From Daejeonella sp. JGW-45 (lineage in GTDB: Bacteria > Bacteroidota > Bacteroidia > Sphingobacteriales > Sphingobacteriaceae), in NCBI RefSeq assembly GCF_029360805.1, contig NZ_JARKNC010000001.1:310001-374000 (forward strand): 64,000 nt of DNA. The letters run 5' to 3'. Below are positions 26,638-35,402 of the stretch, piece by piece (position 1 is the first letter of the stretch; the number at the start of each line of letters is the position of its first letter). The notes under the pieces are model-generated. The model saw only the letters and a program-made list of their open reading frames with translations. It had not been told where the DNA came from and did no database searches. Position numbers and translations under genes: made by a program.

Positions 26638-27603
26638 ATGACCGCCACCGCTTCCAAATCCGCATCGCCAGTAATGGTGATATTTGCTTTCGCTATCGTT
26701 TATATCGTATGGGGATCTACCTACTTTTTTATCCAGATGGCAGTGGCCGACTTTCCTCCTTTTTTACTGGGAGCACTCAGGTTCCTTTTAGCGGGCATTT
26801 TCATGACAGCATGGTGCGTAATTAAGGGGGAAAAGCTATTCGGCATCCCGAATATTAAACACGCGGTGATAAGCGGTATCTTGTTATTGTTTGTTGGGAA
26901 CGGGATTATTATCTGGGTTGAGCAGACGGTACCCAGTGGTCTTGCTTCCATTACGGTTTCTTCAGCACCGCTATGGTTCGTACTTCTGGACCAGCCTAAA
27001 TGGTCTGAAAACTTCAGGAGCAGGTCAATCATTTTAGGGATGATTATTGGACTGGCAGGGGTGATCATGCTATTCAGCGAGCAGGTTTCCGCATCATTAG
27101 AAGGAAGCGGAGGCGTGGAAATGGGCACCATGGCACTTTTGATCCTGGCTTCCATTGCATGGGCTGCCGGCTCACTTTACTCTAAATATAAGTCGTCACA
27201 AGGATCAACCATGGTCAATACGTCCTGGCAAATGATGGCCGCCGGCATTGCATTTCTTCCGGGTGTCTTCGTCAGGGGCGAGCTAAACGGTTTTGCCTGG
27301 GGCGACGTATCTGCCGATGCCTGGCTTGCGCTGCTTTACCTGGTGTTCCTGGGCTCTATTGCAGGATTCAGTGCCTACGTATGGCTGCTGAAAGTTCGCC
27401 CGGCCATGCAGGTGAGCACTTACGCATATGTTAACCCCGTAGTAGCCGTTCTGCTTGCGGTCTTCTTCGCAAACGAGAACATAACACTCATTCAAATACT
27501 CGGTTTGGTAATCATCCTGGGAAGTGTCTTGCTGATAAATATGGCAAAATACCGCCGGGAGAAAACTGCTGCCCTGACAAAGCCTGATACCATCGCAAAC
27601 TAG
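26638..27603 (+). CDS. DMT/EamA-family exporter
   Basis: 321 residues with about ten transmembrane helices in two EamA repeats (first repeat from IVYIVWGSTYFFIQMA, second from GTMALLILASIAWAAGSLY). It resembles YedA/RhaT-type metabolite exporters. It forms an operon with the upstream Lrp-type regulator, a pairing seen for amino-acid efflux, so export of an amino acid or related metabolite is inferred. The substrate cannot be read from sequence. Confidence 0.9.
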   Translation: MTATASKSASPVMVIFAFAIVYIVWGSTYFFIQMAVADFPPFLLGALRFLLAGIFMTAWCVIKGEKLFGIPNIKHAVISGILLLFVGNGIIIWVEQTVPSGLASITVSSAPLWFVLLDQPKWSENFRSRSIILGMIIGLAGVIMLFSEQVSASLEGSGGVEMGTMALLILASIAWAAGSLYSKYKSSQGSTMVNTSWQMMAAGIAFLPGVFVRGELNGFAWGDVSADAWLALLYLVFLGSIAGFSAYVWLLKVRPAMQVSTYAYVNPVVAVLLAVFFANENITLIQILGLVIILGSVLLINMAKYRREKTAALTKPDTIAN

Positions 27604-27790
27604 GCGCTTTTTTTTAAAACGCGCTTGCTTAGTTCCCCGCTTTTAGCACGATATCCTATAGCGCCCGGAACGCTGTGCTTCAGGATTGCCTTCGCATACT
27701 GACCAACGGCAAATGGACAGCAGATAAACAGGAAATGCTCCTCTCTTAACGATGACTTCAGAGCATACCATCATATTAATCCAGATAGTG

Positions 27791-27798
27791 TAATTTTG
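27791..27798 (+). promoter_or_regulatory. TAnnTTTG box of hemW (leaderless geometry)
   Basis: TAATTTTG at 27791-27798 is a perfect -7 match and ends 4 nt before ATG 27803. I see no clear -33 box. The rest of 27604-27802 carries no gene, only a GC-rich unstructured stretch and a run of T just after the exporter stop. Confidence 0.5.
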
Positions 27799-27802
27799 CG
27801 CC

Positions 27803-28942
27803 ATGGCCGGCATTTATATTCACATCCCATTCTGTAAGAAAGCTTGTCATTACTGCGACTTTCATTTCAGCACATCGCCTGTTTATAAGGATGCAATGGT
27901 TCAGGCCCTGAAATCTGAGATCATCCAGAAAAAAGAATATACCGGAACTGAACAGATCGGCACGATCTACTTTGGGGGAGGCACGCCCTCCCTGCTCAGC
28001 GCCGATGAACTGAAGATGCTGATCGGTGTGATCACTGAAAACTATCCTGTATTATCCTTGGCAGAAATCACCCTGGAGGCAAACCCGGACGACCTTAACC
28101 CGCAAAAGGTGAAAGAGTTGAAACAAACAATGATCAACCGCTTCAGCATAGGCGTACAATCCTTTTTCGAAGACGACCTGAAGTGGATGAACCGCGCACA
28201 CAACGCGTCAGAGGCTCAAAGCTCAATAAAGCGTGTCCAGGATGCCGGTTTTGAAAATATCACCGCCGACCTGATCTATGGCTATCCGCTGCTGTCAGAC
28301 GAAAAGTGGAAGTTTAACATCCGTGAGCTAACCGGCTTACAAATACCTCATATTTCGTCGTATTCAATGACCGTTGAGCCGGCTACTGCCCTGGCTTCAT
28401 TTATCAATAAAGGGAAGCAGAAACCGATGGATGAACAGCAAAGTGCACAGCAGTTCGAAATTCTCATAGACGAGCTGAGTGGAGCAGGCTTTGAACATTA
28501 CGAGATCTCCAATTTCGCAAAGCCGGGATGGCATTCCCGGCATAATTCCAACTATTGGGAGGGCGTAAGTTATATCGGCATCGGTCCCTCGGCACATTCT
28601 TTCAATGGCGACAGCAGGCAATGGAATATAGCCGATAATATGAAATATATCCAGGGCGTTCAGTCCGGCACACCGCCCTCAGAAGTTGAACACCTGACGA
28701 TGGAGAACCGGTTGAATGAATACATCATGACAGCTTTACGAACCAGCAAAGGCATGAACCTCAATCTGGTTAGCCAGCGCTTTAACAGCGATTATAGCTC
28801 GCTTCTTGAGCAAAACCTTCAGCCATTTCTAGACAAAAGATGGGCTAATATTACAGGGCGAACAGTAACTTTAAGTAAAGAAGGAAAACTGTTTGCAGAC
28901 CACATTGCATCAGAACTTTTTATCGACTCTCAAACCCGGTAA
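27803..28942 (+). CDS. hemW: HemW-type radical SAM protein
   Basis: 379 residues, formerly annotated as oxygen-independent coproporphyrinogen III oxidase. The radical SAM cluster is C11-x3-C15-x2-C18 (CKKACHYC), followed by FGGGTPSLL and ITLEANPDD, and the HemW C-terminal domain. HemW acts as a heme chaperone for respiratory proteins. True HemN has extra motifs absent here. Given the large heme-protein respiratory locus in this window, a heme delivery role is sensible. Confidence 0.92.
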   Translation: MAGIYIHIPFCKKACHYCDFHFSTSPVYKDAMVQALKSEIIQKKEYTGTEQIGTIYFGGGTPSLLSADELKMLIGVITENYPVLSLAEITLEANPDDLNPQKVKELKQTMINRFSIGVQSFFEDDLKWMNRAHNASEAQSSIKRVQDAGFENITADLIYGYPLLSDEKWKFNIRELTGLQIPHISSYSMTVEPATALASFINKGKQKPMDEQQSAQQFEILIDELSGAGFEHYEISNFAKPGWHSRHNSNYWEGVSYIGIGPSAHSFNGDSRQWNIADNMKYIQGVQSGTPPSEVEHLTMENRLNEYIMTALRTSKGMNLNLVSQRFNSDYSSLLEQNLQPFLDKRWANITGRTVTLSKEGKLFADHIASELFIDSQTR

Positions 28943-28949
28943 AGTGAGT

Positions 28950-29735
28950 ATGAAGAATAAAATAATCTGGATAACCGGCGCCTCCAGCGGTATTGGAGAA
29001 GCGCTCACATATCAAATGAATAAACTGGGCGCAAAGCTCATTATTTCATCACGGAGTACCGAGTCGCTCTACGCCGTAAAGGCAAACTGTAAAGGCAGCC
29101 CGCTGGATATTCATGTATTGCCTCTCGACCTTGAGAAGACCGGCACATTGCCTGAAATAGCCGCCGAAGCACTGAAAATATATGGCCGCATAGATCTGAT
29201 TATCCATTCTGGCGGGGTCAGTCAACGTTCCCTGGCAATGGAAACGGATATTAAGGTTGCGCAACGCATCATGGACATTAACTTCTGGGGATCTGTTGCA
29301 TTGACTCAGGCATTGCTGCCATCTATGATCGCTAACAAGTCAGGACACATCGTTGTCATCAGCAGCCTGGTAGGTAAGTTCGGCACGAGACTTAGATCAG
29401 CCTATTCCGCGTCGAAGCACGCACTTCACGGCTACTTCGATTCGCTCAGGACAGAGCTCGACCCGGCGATAAGAATAACGATCGTATGCCCGGGTTTTAT
29501 CAGAACTAATGTTACGTTGAATGCACTTACAGCCGATGGCAGCAGGCAGAACACCATGGATGACGCCCAGGCGAATGGGATGCCCGCAGAAGAGTGTGCA
29601 GTGCAAATAATTAAGGCCGTAATGGCCGGCAAGCAGGAAGTCTATATCGGCGGAAAGGAAAAATACGGTGTGCTGCTTAAGCGGTTCGTTCCCGGACTGT
29701 TTTCAAAGATCATCCGCAATGCTAAAGTCACCTGA
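28950..29735 (+). CDS. Short-chain dehydrogenase/reductase
   Basis: 261 residues from ATG 28950, which places the Rossmann motif TGASSGIG at 9-16; an earlier ATG at 28893 lies inside hemW and is rejected. Catalytic residues Asn111, Ser139 and Tyr152-x3-Lys156 are all present, so it should be an active NAD(P)-dependent oxidoreductase. The C-terminal region resembles the DHRS7-like SDR group. It starts 7 bp after hemW, in one operon. Substrate unknown. Confidence 0.9.
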   Translation: MKNKIIWITGASSGIGEALTYQMNKLGAKLIISSRSTESLYAVKANCKGSPLDIHVLPLDLEKTGTLPEIAAEALKIYGRIDLIIHSGGVSQRSLAMETDIKVAQRIMDINFWGSVALTQALLPSMIANKSGHIVVISSLVGKFGTRLRSAYSASKHALHGYFDSLRTELDPAIRITIVCPGFIRTNVTLNALTADGSRQNTMDDAQANGMPAEECAVQIIKAVMAGKQEVYIGGKEKYGVLLKRFVPGLFSKIIRNAKVT

Positions 29736-29852
29736 ATAAAGATTTTTATATTCAAGTGTTTACTTTGTTGCTTGTAAAGTGTCTAAAAGCTAATTTTACC
29801 AACTGCTTCTCTTTAGCAGGGATACTCAGACTTTACTCATTGCATAACGACC

Positions 29853-30734
29853 ATGGGCTTCATACTAAAACCAGTTGATACTGTAGAAGATATATCTTCC
29901 GAAGATTTCAGAAAAAACTACCTGCTACCCCGTAAACCGCTCGTGATCAAAGGACTTACCAAGAACTGGCCCGCACGCGAAAAGTGGAATATAGATTATT
30001 TCAAGAGTATTGCCGGCGACCTTGAGGTCCCTTTATACGATAACTCTAAAGCTGATCCTTCTAAACCGGTAAACTCCGCAGCGGCGAGGATGAAGATGGG
30101 CGACTACCTCGACCTCATAAAAACCGAACCAACAGAATTGCGGATCTTCCTGTTTAACATCTTCAAGCACCGGCCGGAGCTGCTGAAAGACATAGAGCTC
30201 CCCAAAGAACTCATGGGCGGCTTTATCGAAAGCATGCCTGCTATGTTCTTCGGTGGATCTAATTCCGTTACTTTTCTTCATTACGATATTGACATGCCGC
30301 ATCTCTTCCATACTCATTTTGGAGGCAGAAAGCAGATCATCCTGTTTGACTACAAGTGGAAGCGTCGCCTGTACTGTATCCCTAACGCAACTTACGCACT
30401 GGAGGATTACGATGTTCTGAACCCCGACTTCGAGAAGTTTCCTGCGCTCAACGGGGTTGAAGGATACGAGCTTTTCCTTGAGCATGGCGACACACTATTC
30501 ATGCCCAGGGCTATGTGGCATTGGATGAAATACATCGACGGTTCGTTTTCATTAAGCCTCCGTGCCTGGGATGAGTCGTGGGTGCAAAAGGCCGAGAGCC
30601 TGTTCAGTGTGATAACCGCAGGAGGTGTAGACAGCATTCTGAAGATGGCATTAAAGGCACCATACGCCCGGTACCGCGAGAAGCTGGCAATTAAATGGGC
30701 GGAGAGAGCACTGGAAAAGGGAGAACCGAAGTAA
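29853..30734 (+). CDS. JmjC-like cupin (cupin_8) protein
   Basis: 293 residues with a double-stranded beta-helix fold of the cupin_8/JmjC type. The iron ligands are visible as His143-Tyr-Asp145 and His223 (in MPRAMWHWM), with Lys160 in GGRKQIILF as the likely 2-oxoglutarate contact. An N-terminal PLVIKGLTKNWPA block is typical of Fe(II)/2OG hydroxylases such as FIH-like enzymes. It is therefore probably a protein or small-molecule hydroxylase; the substrate is unknown. A 117-bp spacer separates it from the SDR gene. Confidence 0.85.
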   Translation: MGFILKPVDTVEDISSEDFRKNYLLPRKPLVIKGLTKNWPAREKWNIDYFKSIAGDLEVPLYDNSKADPSKPVNSAAARMKMGDYLDLIKTEPTELRIFLFNIFKHRPELLKDIELPKELMGGFIESMPAMFFGGSNSVTFLHYDIDMPHLFHTHFGGRKQIILFDYKWKRRLYCIPNATYALEDYDVLNPDFEKFPALNGVEGYELFLEHGDTLFMPRAMWHWMKYIDGSFSLSLRAWDESWVQKAESLFSVITAGGVDSILKMALKAPYARYREKLAIKWAERALEKGEPK

Positions 30735-30757
30735 GGGTAAACGTTTTCCCGTAAAAT

Positions 30758-31669
30758 ATGAACAGACGGAAATTTGTACTTAGCACCACCACATTATTAG
30801 CCAGTTTACCTTTTTGGGGTAATATTTTGGCTGCTGATAAAAAGTACAAACCGATGCGATTCGGTATCTTAACCGATATCCATTATGCTGAGCTTACCCC
30901 GCGGGCCAATCGCTATTACCACGAAGCTTTGGGCAAAACTGTCGAGTGTGTAGAGTTTATGAATCAACAAAAAGTGGAGTTTCTTCTGGAAAATGGCGAT
31001 TTGAAAGACCAGGGGAAAACAGTGGAAGAAACTTTAAGATTTCTGGATACAATTGAATCGGAACTGCAGAAATTTAATGGCCCGCTATATCACGTATTGG
31101 GCAATCACGATGCAGATAATATCTCAAAAACACAGTTTTTAAGCCGGATAAAAAATACCGGTTTTTCTAAACCTTCAGCACACTATTCGTTCGATAGAGG
31201 CTCCTGGCATTTCATTGCCCTCGATGCCAATTATACTTCGAAAGGCGTGAGTTACGATAGTGGCAATTTCGACTGGACTGACTGTCACGTGCCAGCCGAT
31301 CAATTGGAATGGTTGAAAAAGGATCTGAATAAAAATAATAAACCCACCGTCGTATTTATTCATCAACAGCTGGACGATATTTCTTATCCCATTGAACATA
31401 GAGTGCATTGTCCGAACAATTCTGCCGAGGTTAGGACGATCTTAGAAGCTTCAGGCAATGTACCGCTTGTCTTTCAGGGGCATTATCACAATGGGGGTTT
31501 CAATACCATCAATGGAATAAATTATTATACCCTAAGTAGTATAGTCGAGGGTACCGGCTCTCAGGCCAATAGTTTTGCCGTCGTAGAAATAGACGAAACT
31601 TTGAACATTCAAATTAAAGGCTATCAAAAAGCAGCGTCCAAATACTTGCCGAAAAAGCAGGTGTATTGA
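30758..31669 (+). CDS. Exported metallophosphoesterase (Tat-type signal)
   Basis: 303 residues. The N-terminus MNRRKFVLSTTTLLASLPFWG is a twin-arginine-type signal. All calcineurin-like metal motifs are present: Asp40-Ile-His42, Gly80-Asp81, GNHD at 115-118, His202 and GHYH at 241-244. It is probably a periplasmic phosphatase or phosphodiesterase; similar proteins are annotated as alkaline-phosphatase-like. It begins 23 bp after the cupin gene and converges on the RidA-like gene with only 22 bp between stops. Confidence 0.88.
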   Translation: MNRRKFVLSTTTLLASLPFWGNILAADKKYKPMRFGILTDIHYAELTPRANRYYHEALGKTVECVEFMNQQKVEFLLENGDLKDQGKTVEETLRFLDTIESELQKFNGPLYHVLGNHDADNISKTQFLSRIKNTGFSKPSAHYSFDRGSWHFIALDANYTSKGVSYDSGNFDWTDCHVPADQLEWLKKDLNKNNKPTVVFIHQQLDDISYPIEHRVHCPNNSAEVRTILEASGNVPLVFQGHYHNGGFNTINGINYYTLSSIVEGTGSQANSFAVVEIDETLNIQIKGYQKAASKYLPKKQVY

Positions 31670-31691
31670 TTGCGCTCCGGTGGGACTTAAA

Positions 31692-32453
31692 TTACCTTGT
31701 ATCTATAATTTTTTCGACATAAACTCCGCGACAGTCCATTTCAAACTCTAAACCCTGGACTGGAGGCCGATTGTAATGCCAGTCAATACCACTTAATGCT
31801 GCGCCACGCTTTACAATTTCGTTGACCATTACGTGGTGAATGTTATGGACCGTATACAACTGGGTTGCCGTCGAATCTGCCCAGCTAAAGCCAAGGCCGG
31901 CCATTCGACGTTCCATCTCATCAAGCACCCAACGTCCTTTTTTCATTAAGCCCTCCTGAGATACGTCGCCAAAACTAATACTGTGAGTCAGATAATCACT
32001 CTTACCCTCGGGAGTTTCAGCACTACCCGCAACTACAAAAGAAGGTCTTGCATCAGCATCAGGCATAGTGTAAGTAAAAGCATGAATACTCGGACTCAAT
32101 GGCTTATTTAACTCCGGACAGACATTTGCGCGAGCTACAGGATTGTCACCTCCCTCTTCGTAAATACCCCACTCTTTTAAAGTGCCCATATAAATATTAT
32201 TAAACTCAGCAAAGCCCTGTTCGGTAAATGGCTCGGGTGAACGTAATTCACAGGCTCCAAATGCGGCGAGCGGACGACCTAAAGTGCTGAGATGTTGCCG
32301 GATGCGTAGGAAGCCCTCTATTAGTGGCAGCGGACGACTGAATCGTACACGTTCTAATCTATAACCATCCAGTGCCGTTATACCTGCAGAATACTGCCTT
32401 ACACCTCGAAGATAACGATATGATCCAGGTTCAAAAACTCTTGTATCAGACAT
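31692..32453 (-). CDS. RidA/YjgF-superfamily-like protein
   Basis: 253 residues without signal or membrane segments. The C-terminal half has a YjgF/RidA-like pattern (VARANVCPELNKPLSPSIHAFTYT, then SFVVAGSAETPEG), while the N-terminal half may be a diverged second copy. RidA proteins hydrolyse reactive enamines/imines. The length suggests a double-domain member, possibly related to the 2-aminomuconate deaminase CnbZ, which I recall only in outline. It is transcribed alone, opposite to both neighbours, from a box at 32485. No neighbouring catabolic genes support a pathway. Confidence 0.55.
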   Translation of the reverse strand: MSDTRVFEPGSYRYLRGVRQYSAGITALDGYRLERVRFSRPLPLIEGFLRIRQHLSTLGRPLAAFGACELRSPEPFTEQGFAEFNNIYMGTLKEWGIYEEGGDNPVARANVCPELNKPLSPSIHAFTYTMPDADARPSFVVAGSAETPEGKSDYLTHSISFGDVSQEGLMKKGRWVLDEMERRMAGLGFSWADSTATQLYTVHNIHHVMVNEIVKRGAALSGIDWHYNRPPVQGLEFEMDCRGVYVEKIIDTR

Positions 32454-32484
32454 ATTTATTTCTTTGTTTTTTTACTAAATACTG

Positions 32485-32492
32485 CAAAAATA
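32485..32492 (-). promoter_or_regulatory. TAnnTTTG box for the RidA-like gene
   Basis: CAAAAATA on the plus strand is TATTTTTG on the minus strand, a perfect -7 match 31 nt before ATG 32453. A -33 partner is not clear. For the divergent VWA gene a near match, TATCTTCG, lies at 32564-32571. Confidence 0.45.
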
Positions 32493-32603
32493 GTTGGGTA
32501 TACAAGGAGGAAATTACTCCTTTTATTTGACAAGCAAATAACATTTAAACATGTTCAAACCTTTATCTTCGATTCTTCGTATTTAATAAAGAAGAGTTGC
32601 ATT

Positions 32604-33704
32604 ATGCGCGGACATTCATTCTCTCAGTTTATTCCGAATGAGCTTCCAAAAGGCGGTTTTGAAGAGCTATTAAAGTTATTTTTTGAGCTTCTGAATTATA
32701 CTGCCGGGGATGCCAATGAGGCAATTGCCTGGATGAATGAGCTCGACAAACAATACAAGCTCACATCGGACGAGTATGGGATGGGTGATTTCATAGACGA
32801 CCTGAAGAAAAAGGGCTATCTCGGAGATGATGACCAAAACCCCGGCGGATTTAAGATCACTTCCAAGACAGAACAAACAATCAGGCAATCGGCACTTGAA
32901 GAGATCTTCGGGAAACTAAAGAAGTCCGGCAAGGGTAACCACAATTCCAACATCTCCGGCCTGGGCGAGGAAAAGAATGCTGACCGCAGGGAATATCAGT
33001 TTGGCGACAGCCTCGACCAGATAGACATGACCGCCTCGATTCACAATGCTCAGATCAATCACGGGATCGGCGATTTTTCCATGACCGAACGGGATCTTGA
33101 AGTAGAAGAAAAGGATTATAAAACCATTACTTCCACGGTGCTGATGATCGATATCTCTCACTCCATGATCCTTTATGGCGAAGACCGGATAACTCCCGCG
33201 AAAAAGGTAGCGATGGCCCTTGCAGAACTGATCAGGACCAAATATCCTAAAGACACACTTGACATTGTGGTCTTTGGAAATGACGCATGGCCCATCACAT
33301 TAAAAGAATTACCTTACCTGCAGGTCGGACCTTATCATACTAACACCTACGCCGGCCTCGAATTAGCCGTTGATCTGTTGCGCAGGAGAAAGACACATAA
33401 CAAGCAGATCTTTATGATCACAGACGGCAAACCAACCTGTTTAAAAGAGGGCACTAAATACTATAAAAATAGTATTGGCCTGGACCGGAAGGTGGTGAAC
33501 AAGACATTAAACATGGCCGCACAGTGTAAAAGGCTTGGCATCCCAATCACTACCTTTATGATAGCCCGCGATCCCTATCTGCAGCAGTTCGTAAGACAAT
33601 TTACTGAAACCAACGGCGGCAAGGCATTTTACAGCTCACTGCAGGGGTTGGGAGAATATATTTTTGAAGATTACATTAAAAACAGAAGAAGGACAGTCAG
33701 ATAA
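32604..33704 (+). CDS. VWA-domain protein paired with a MoxR/ChlI-type ATPase
   Basis: 366 residues. The C-terminal half is a von Willebrand A domain with an intact metal site: Asp183-Ile-Ser185-His-Ser187, a downstream Thr in NTYAGLEL and Asp in ITDGKP. The N-terminal half is helical, charged, and links to the VWA domain through a conserved DQIDMTASIHNA segment. It is the chelatase-D/CoxE-like partner of the next gene, with which it shares a TAATG overlap. Such AAA+/VWA pairs insert metals or remodel protein targets; the target here is unknown. Confidence 0.85.
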   Translation: MRGHSFSQFIPNELPKGGFEELLKLFFELLNYTAGDANEAIAWMNELDKQYKLTSDEYGMGDFIDDLKKKGYLGDDDQNPGGFKITSKTEQTIRQSALEEIFGKLKKSGKGNHNSNISGLGEEKNADRREYQFGDSLDQIDMTASIHNAQINHGIGDFSMTERDLEVEEKDYKTITSTVLMIDISHSMILYGEDRITPAKKVAMALAELIRTKYPKDTLDIVVFGNDAWPITLKELPYLQVGPYHTNTYAGLELAVDLLRRRKTHNKQIFMITDGKPTCLKEGTKYYKNSIGLDRKVVNKTLNMAAQCKRLGIPITTFMIARDPYLQQFVRQFTETNGGKAFYSSLQGLGEYIFEDYIKNRRRTVR

Positions 33705-35215
33705 TGGATATACTGAATATAAAGACACTTAAAGACCTGAAAGCCTCAGGTTATAACTCCCGTTCAGTTAAGGAAGAGCTGCGTGAAAACCTCATCAGGC
33801 AATTGAAAGATAAGAAAGCCGTGATGGAAGGTATCATAGGATATGAAGATACTGTCATTCCTGACCTGCAAACTGCGATTCTTTCGCGGCACAATATCCT
33901 ATTGCTGGGTCTTCGCGGACAAGCAAAAACCCGGATCGCCAGGTTAATGATCAATCTCCTGGATGAATATGTGCCTTACATTGAGGGATCGGAACTGTTC
34001 GAAGATCCGATGAACCCAATTTCCTGGTTCGGACATAACATAATAGAAACCCGGGGCGATTCTACGCCTATAGCCTGGCTGCACCGCTCAGACAGGTATA
34101 CGGAAAAACTAGCTACACCCGATGTTACCGTGGCTGATCTTATTGGAGACGTCGATCCCATTAAAGCAGCAACCCTCAAGCTGACTTATTCAGATGAACG
34201 GGTCATACACTTTGGCCTGATACCCCGTGCGCATCGCGGGATCTTTGTAATCAATGAATTACCCGATCTGCAGGCAAGGATACAGGTTGCCCTGTTCAAT
34301 ATCCTACAGGAAAAGGACATACAGATCAGGGGCTTCAAGCTTCGCCTGCCCTTAGACATTCAATTTGTATTTACTGCGAACCCCGAAGACTACACCAACC
34401 GCGGTGCCATAGTAACCCCATTAAAAGACCGGATAGAAAGCCAGATCCTTACGCATTATCCTAAAACTGTGGATATATCAAGGAAAATAACCCAGCAGGA
34501 AGCCAGGCTTGCGATAAGTCAGCGTTCAAGCGTTGAAGCAGACGGCTTGGTCAAAAACCTCGTTGAACAGATTGCATTCGAAGCAAGAGAATCAGAATAC
34601 GTTGACAAGAAATCAGGGGTATCCGCCCGCTTAACAATATCTGCATTCGAAAACCTGGTCAGCAATGCTGAACGCCGGATGCTGCTTAATGATGAGCATC
34701 AAACCTTTGTAAGGATCTCGGATTTTCTGGGCGTTATCCCCGCAATCACAGGGAAGATCGAACTGGTATATGAGGGCGAGCTGGAGGGGCCTACCAAGGT
34801 CGCTAACATCTTGCTTGGAAAGGCGATTAAGACCTTAATGACAACATATTTCCCTGATCCCGAAAAATTAAAGAAATCGAAAGCTACCAACCCATATTCT
34901 GAAATAATTAACTGGTTTGGTTCGGGAAATACTGTGGACCTGGTTGATGACCTTTCGTTTCAGCAATACAAAGAAGCCCTCCTTTCAGTTCCAGGCTTGA
35001 AGGACGTAACAAAGACATTTCACCCACGTCTGACAGAAAACCAGCAACTGCTCCTGATGGAATTCCTGCTTCACGGACTGGCAGAGTTTTCTCTTGTCAA
35101 CAAATCATTCCTAGATAAGGGGTATGCATTTGCTGATATGTTCAACAGCCTGTTCAGTCCTGATCTTGGTGAGGATGAAGACGAGGATTATAACGAAGAC
35201 AGAGGGCGGTATTGA
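33704..35215 (+). CDS. Mg-chelatase-subunit-I-like AAA+ ATPase
   Basis: 503 residues of the ChlI/MoxR AAA+ clade. Walker A is GLRGQAKT (69-76). The Walker B region reads GIFVINELPDL, with Asn185 where Asp is usual and Glu186 kept. Sensor and arginine-finger motifs follow (FTANPEDYTNRG, LKDRIESQILTHYP), and a helical C-terminal domain ends in an acidic tail. Translation is coupled to the VWA gene (TAATG). No chlorophyll, cobalamin or methanol-dehydrogenase genes are nearby, so it is a general MoxR-type chaperone rather than a true Mg chelatase. Confidence 0.87.
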   Translation: MDILNIKTLKDLKASGYNSRSVKEELRENLIRQLKDKKAVMEGIIGYEDTVIPDLQTAILSRHNILLLGLRGQAKTRIARLMINLLDEYVPYIEGSELFEDPMNPISWFGHNIIETRGDSTPIAWLHRSDRYTEKLATPDVTVADLIGDVDPIKAATLKLTYSDERVIHFGLIPRAHRGIFVINELPDLQARIQVALFNILQEKDIQIRGFKLRLPLDIQFVFTANPEDYTNRGAIVTPLKDRIESQILTHYPKTVDISRKITQQEARLAISQRSSVEADGLVKNLVEQIAFEARESEYVDKKSGVSARLTISAFENLVSNAERRMLLNDEHQTFVRISDFLGVIPAITGKIELVYEGELEGPTKVANILLGKAIKTLMTTYFPDPEKLKKSKATNPYSEIINWFGSGNTVDLVDDLSFQQYKEALLSVPGLKDVTKTFHPRLTENQQLLLMEFLLHGLAEFSLVNKSFLDKGYAFADMFNSLFSPDLGEDEDEDYNEDRGRY

Positions 35216-35220
35216 AAATA

Positions 35221-35370
35221 GTGATCAGTAATCGGTAATCAGTAATCAGTAATCAGTAATCAGTAATCAGTGCCAACGTACCTAACGGCTAAGACGGTTC
35301 TAATACTGATAACTGGGCGCAGCCACTGATTACTGATAACTGGGCGCAGCCACTGATTACTGATAACCTG
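35221..35370. repeat. GTAATCA heptad element with GTGCC core
   Basis: Seven words of GTGATCA/GTAATCG/GTAATCA type (35221-35269), then a core that starts GTGCCAACGTACCTAACG. Two tandem 27-bp units (TACTGAT-AACTGGG-CGCAGCC-ACTGAT) follow, ending in inverted heptads TGATTAC/TGATAAC. The core start is identical to that of the element at 45543-45652 for 18 bp. It is noncoding and fills the spacer after the ATPase gene. Confidence 0.8.
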
Positions 35371-35402
35371 ACCACTTTCTTTGATAACAACTAATATAAA
35401 AA

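Noticed and set aside
27803-28942. Annotation as oxygen-independent coproporphyrinogen III oxidase
   Set aside because: The shorter length and the CKKACHYC motif context fit HemW, which is a heme chaperone rather than HemN.
33704-35215. Annotation as a genuine magnesium chelatase
   Set aside because: There is no ChlH/BchH-sized subunit or chlorophyll gene nearby; ChlI-like ATPase/VWA pairs are widespread in bacteria that make no chlorophyll.
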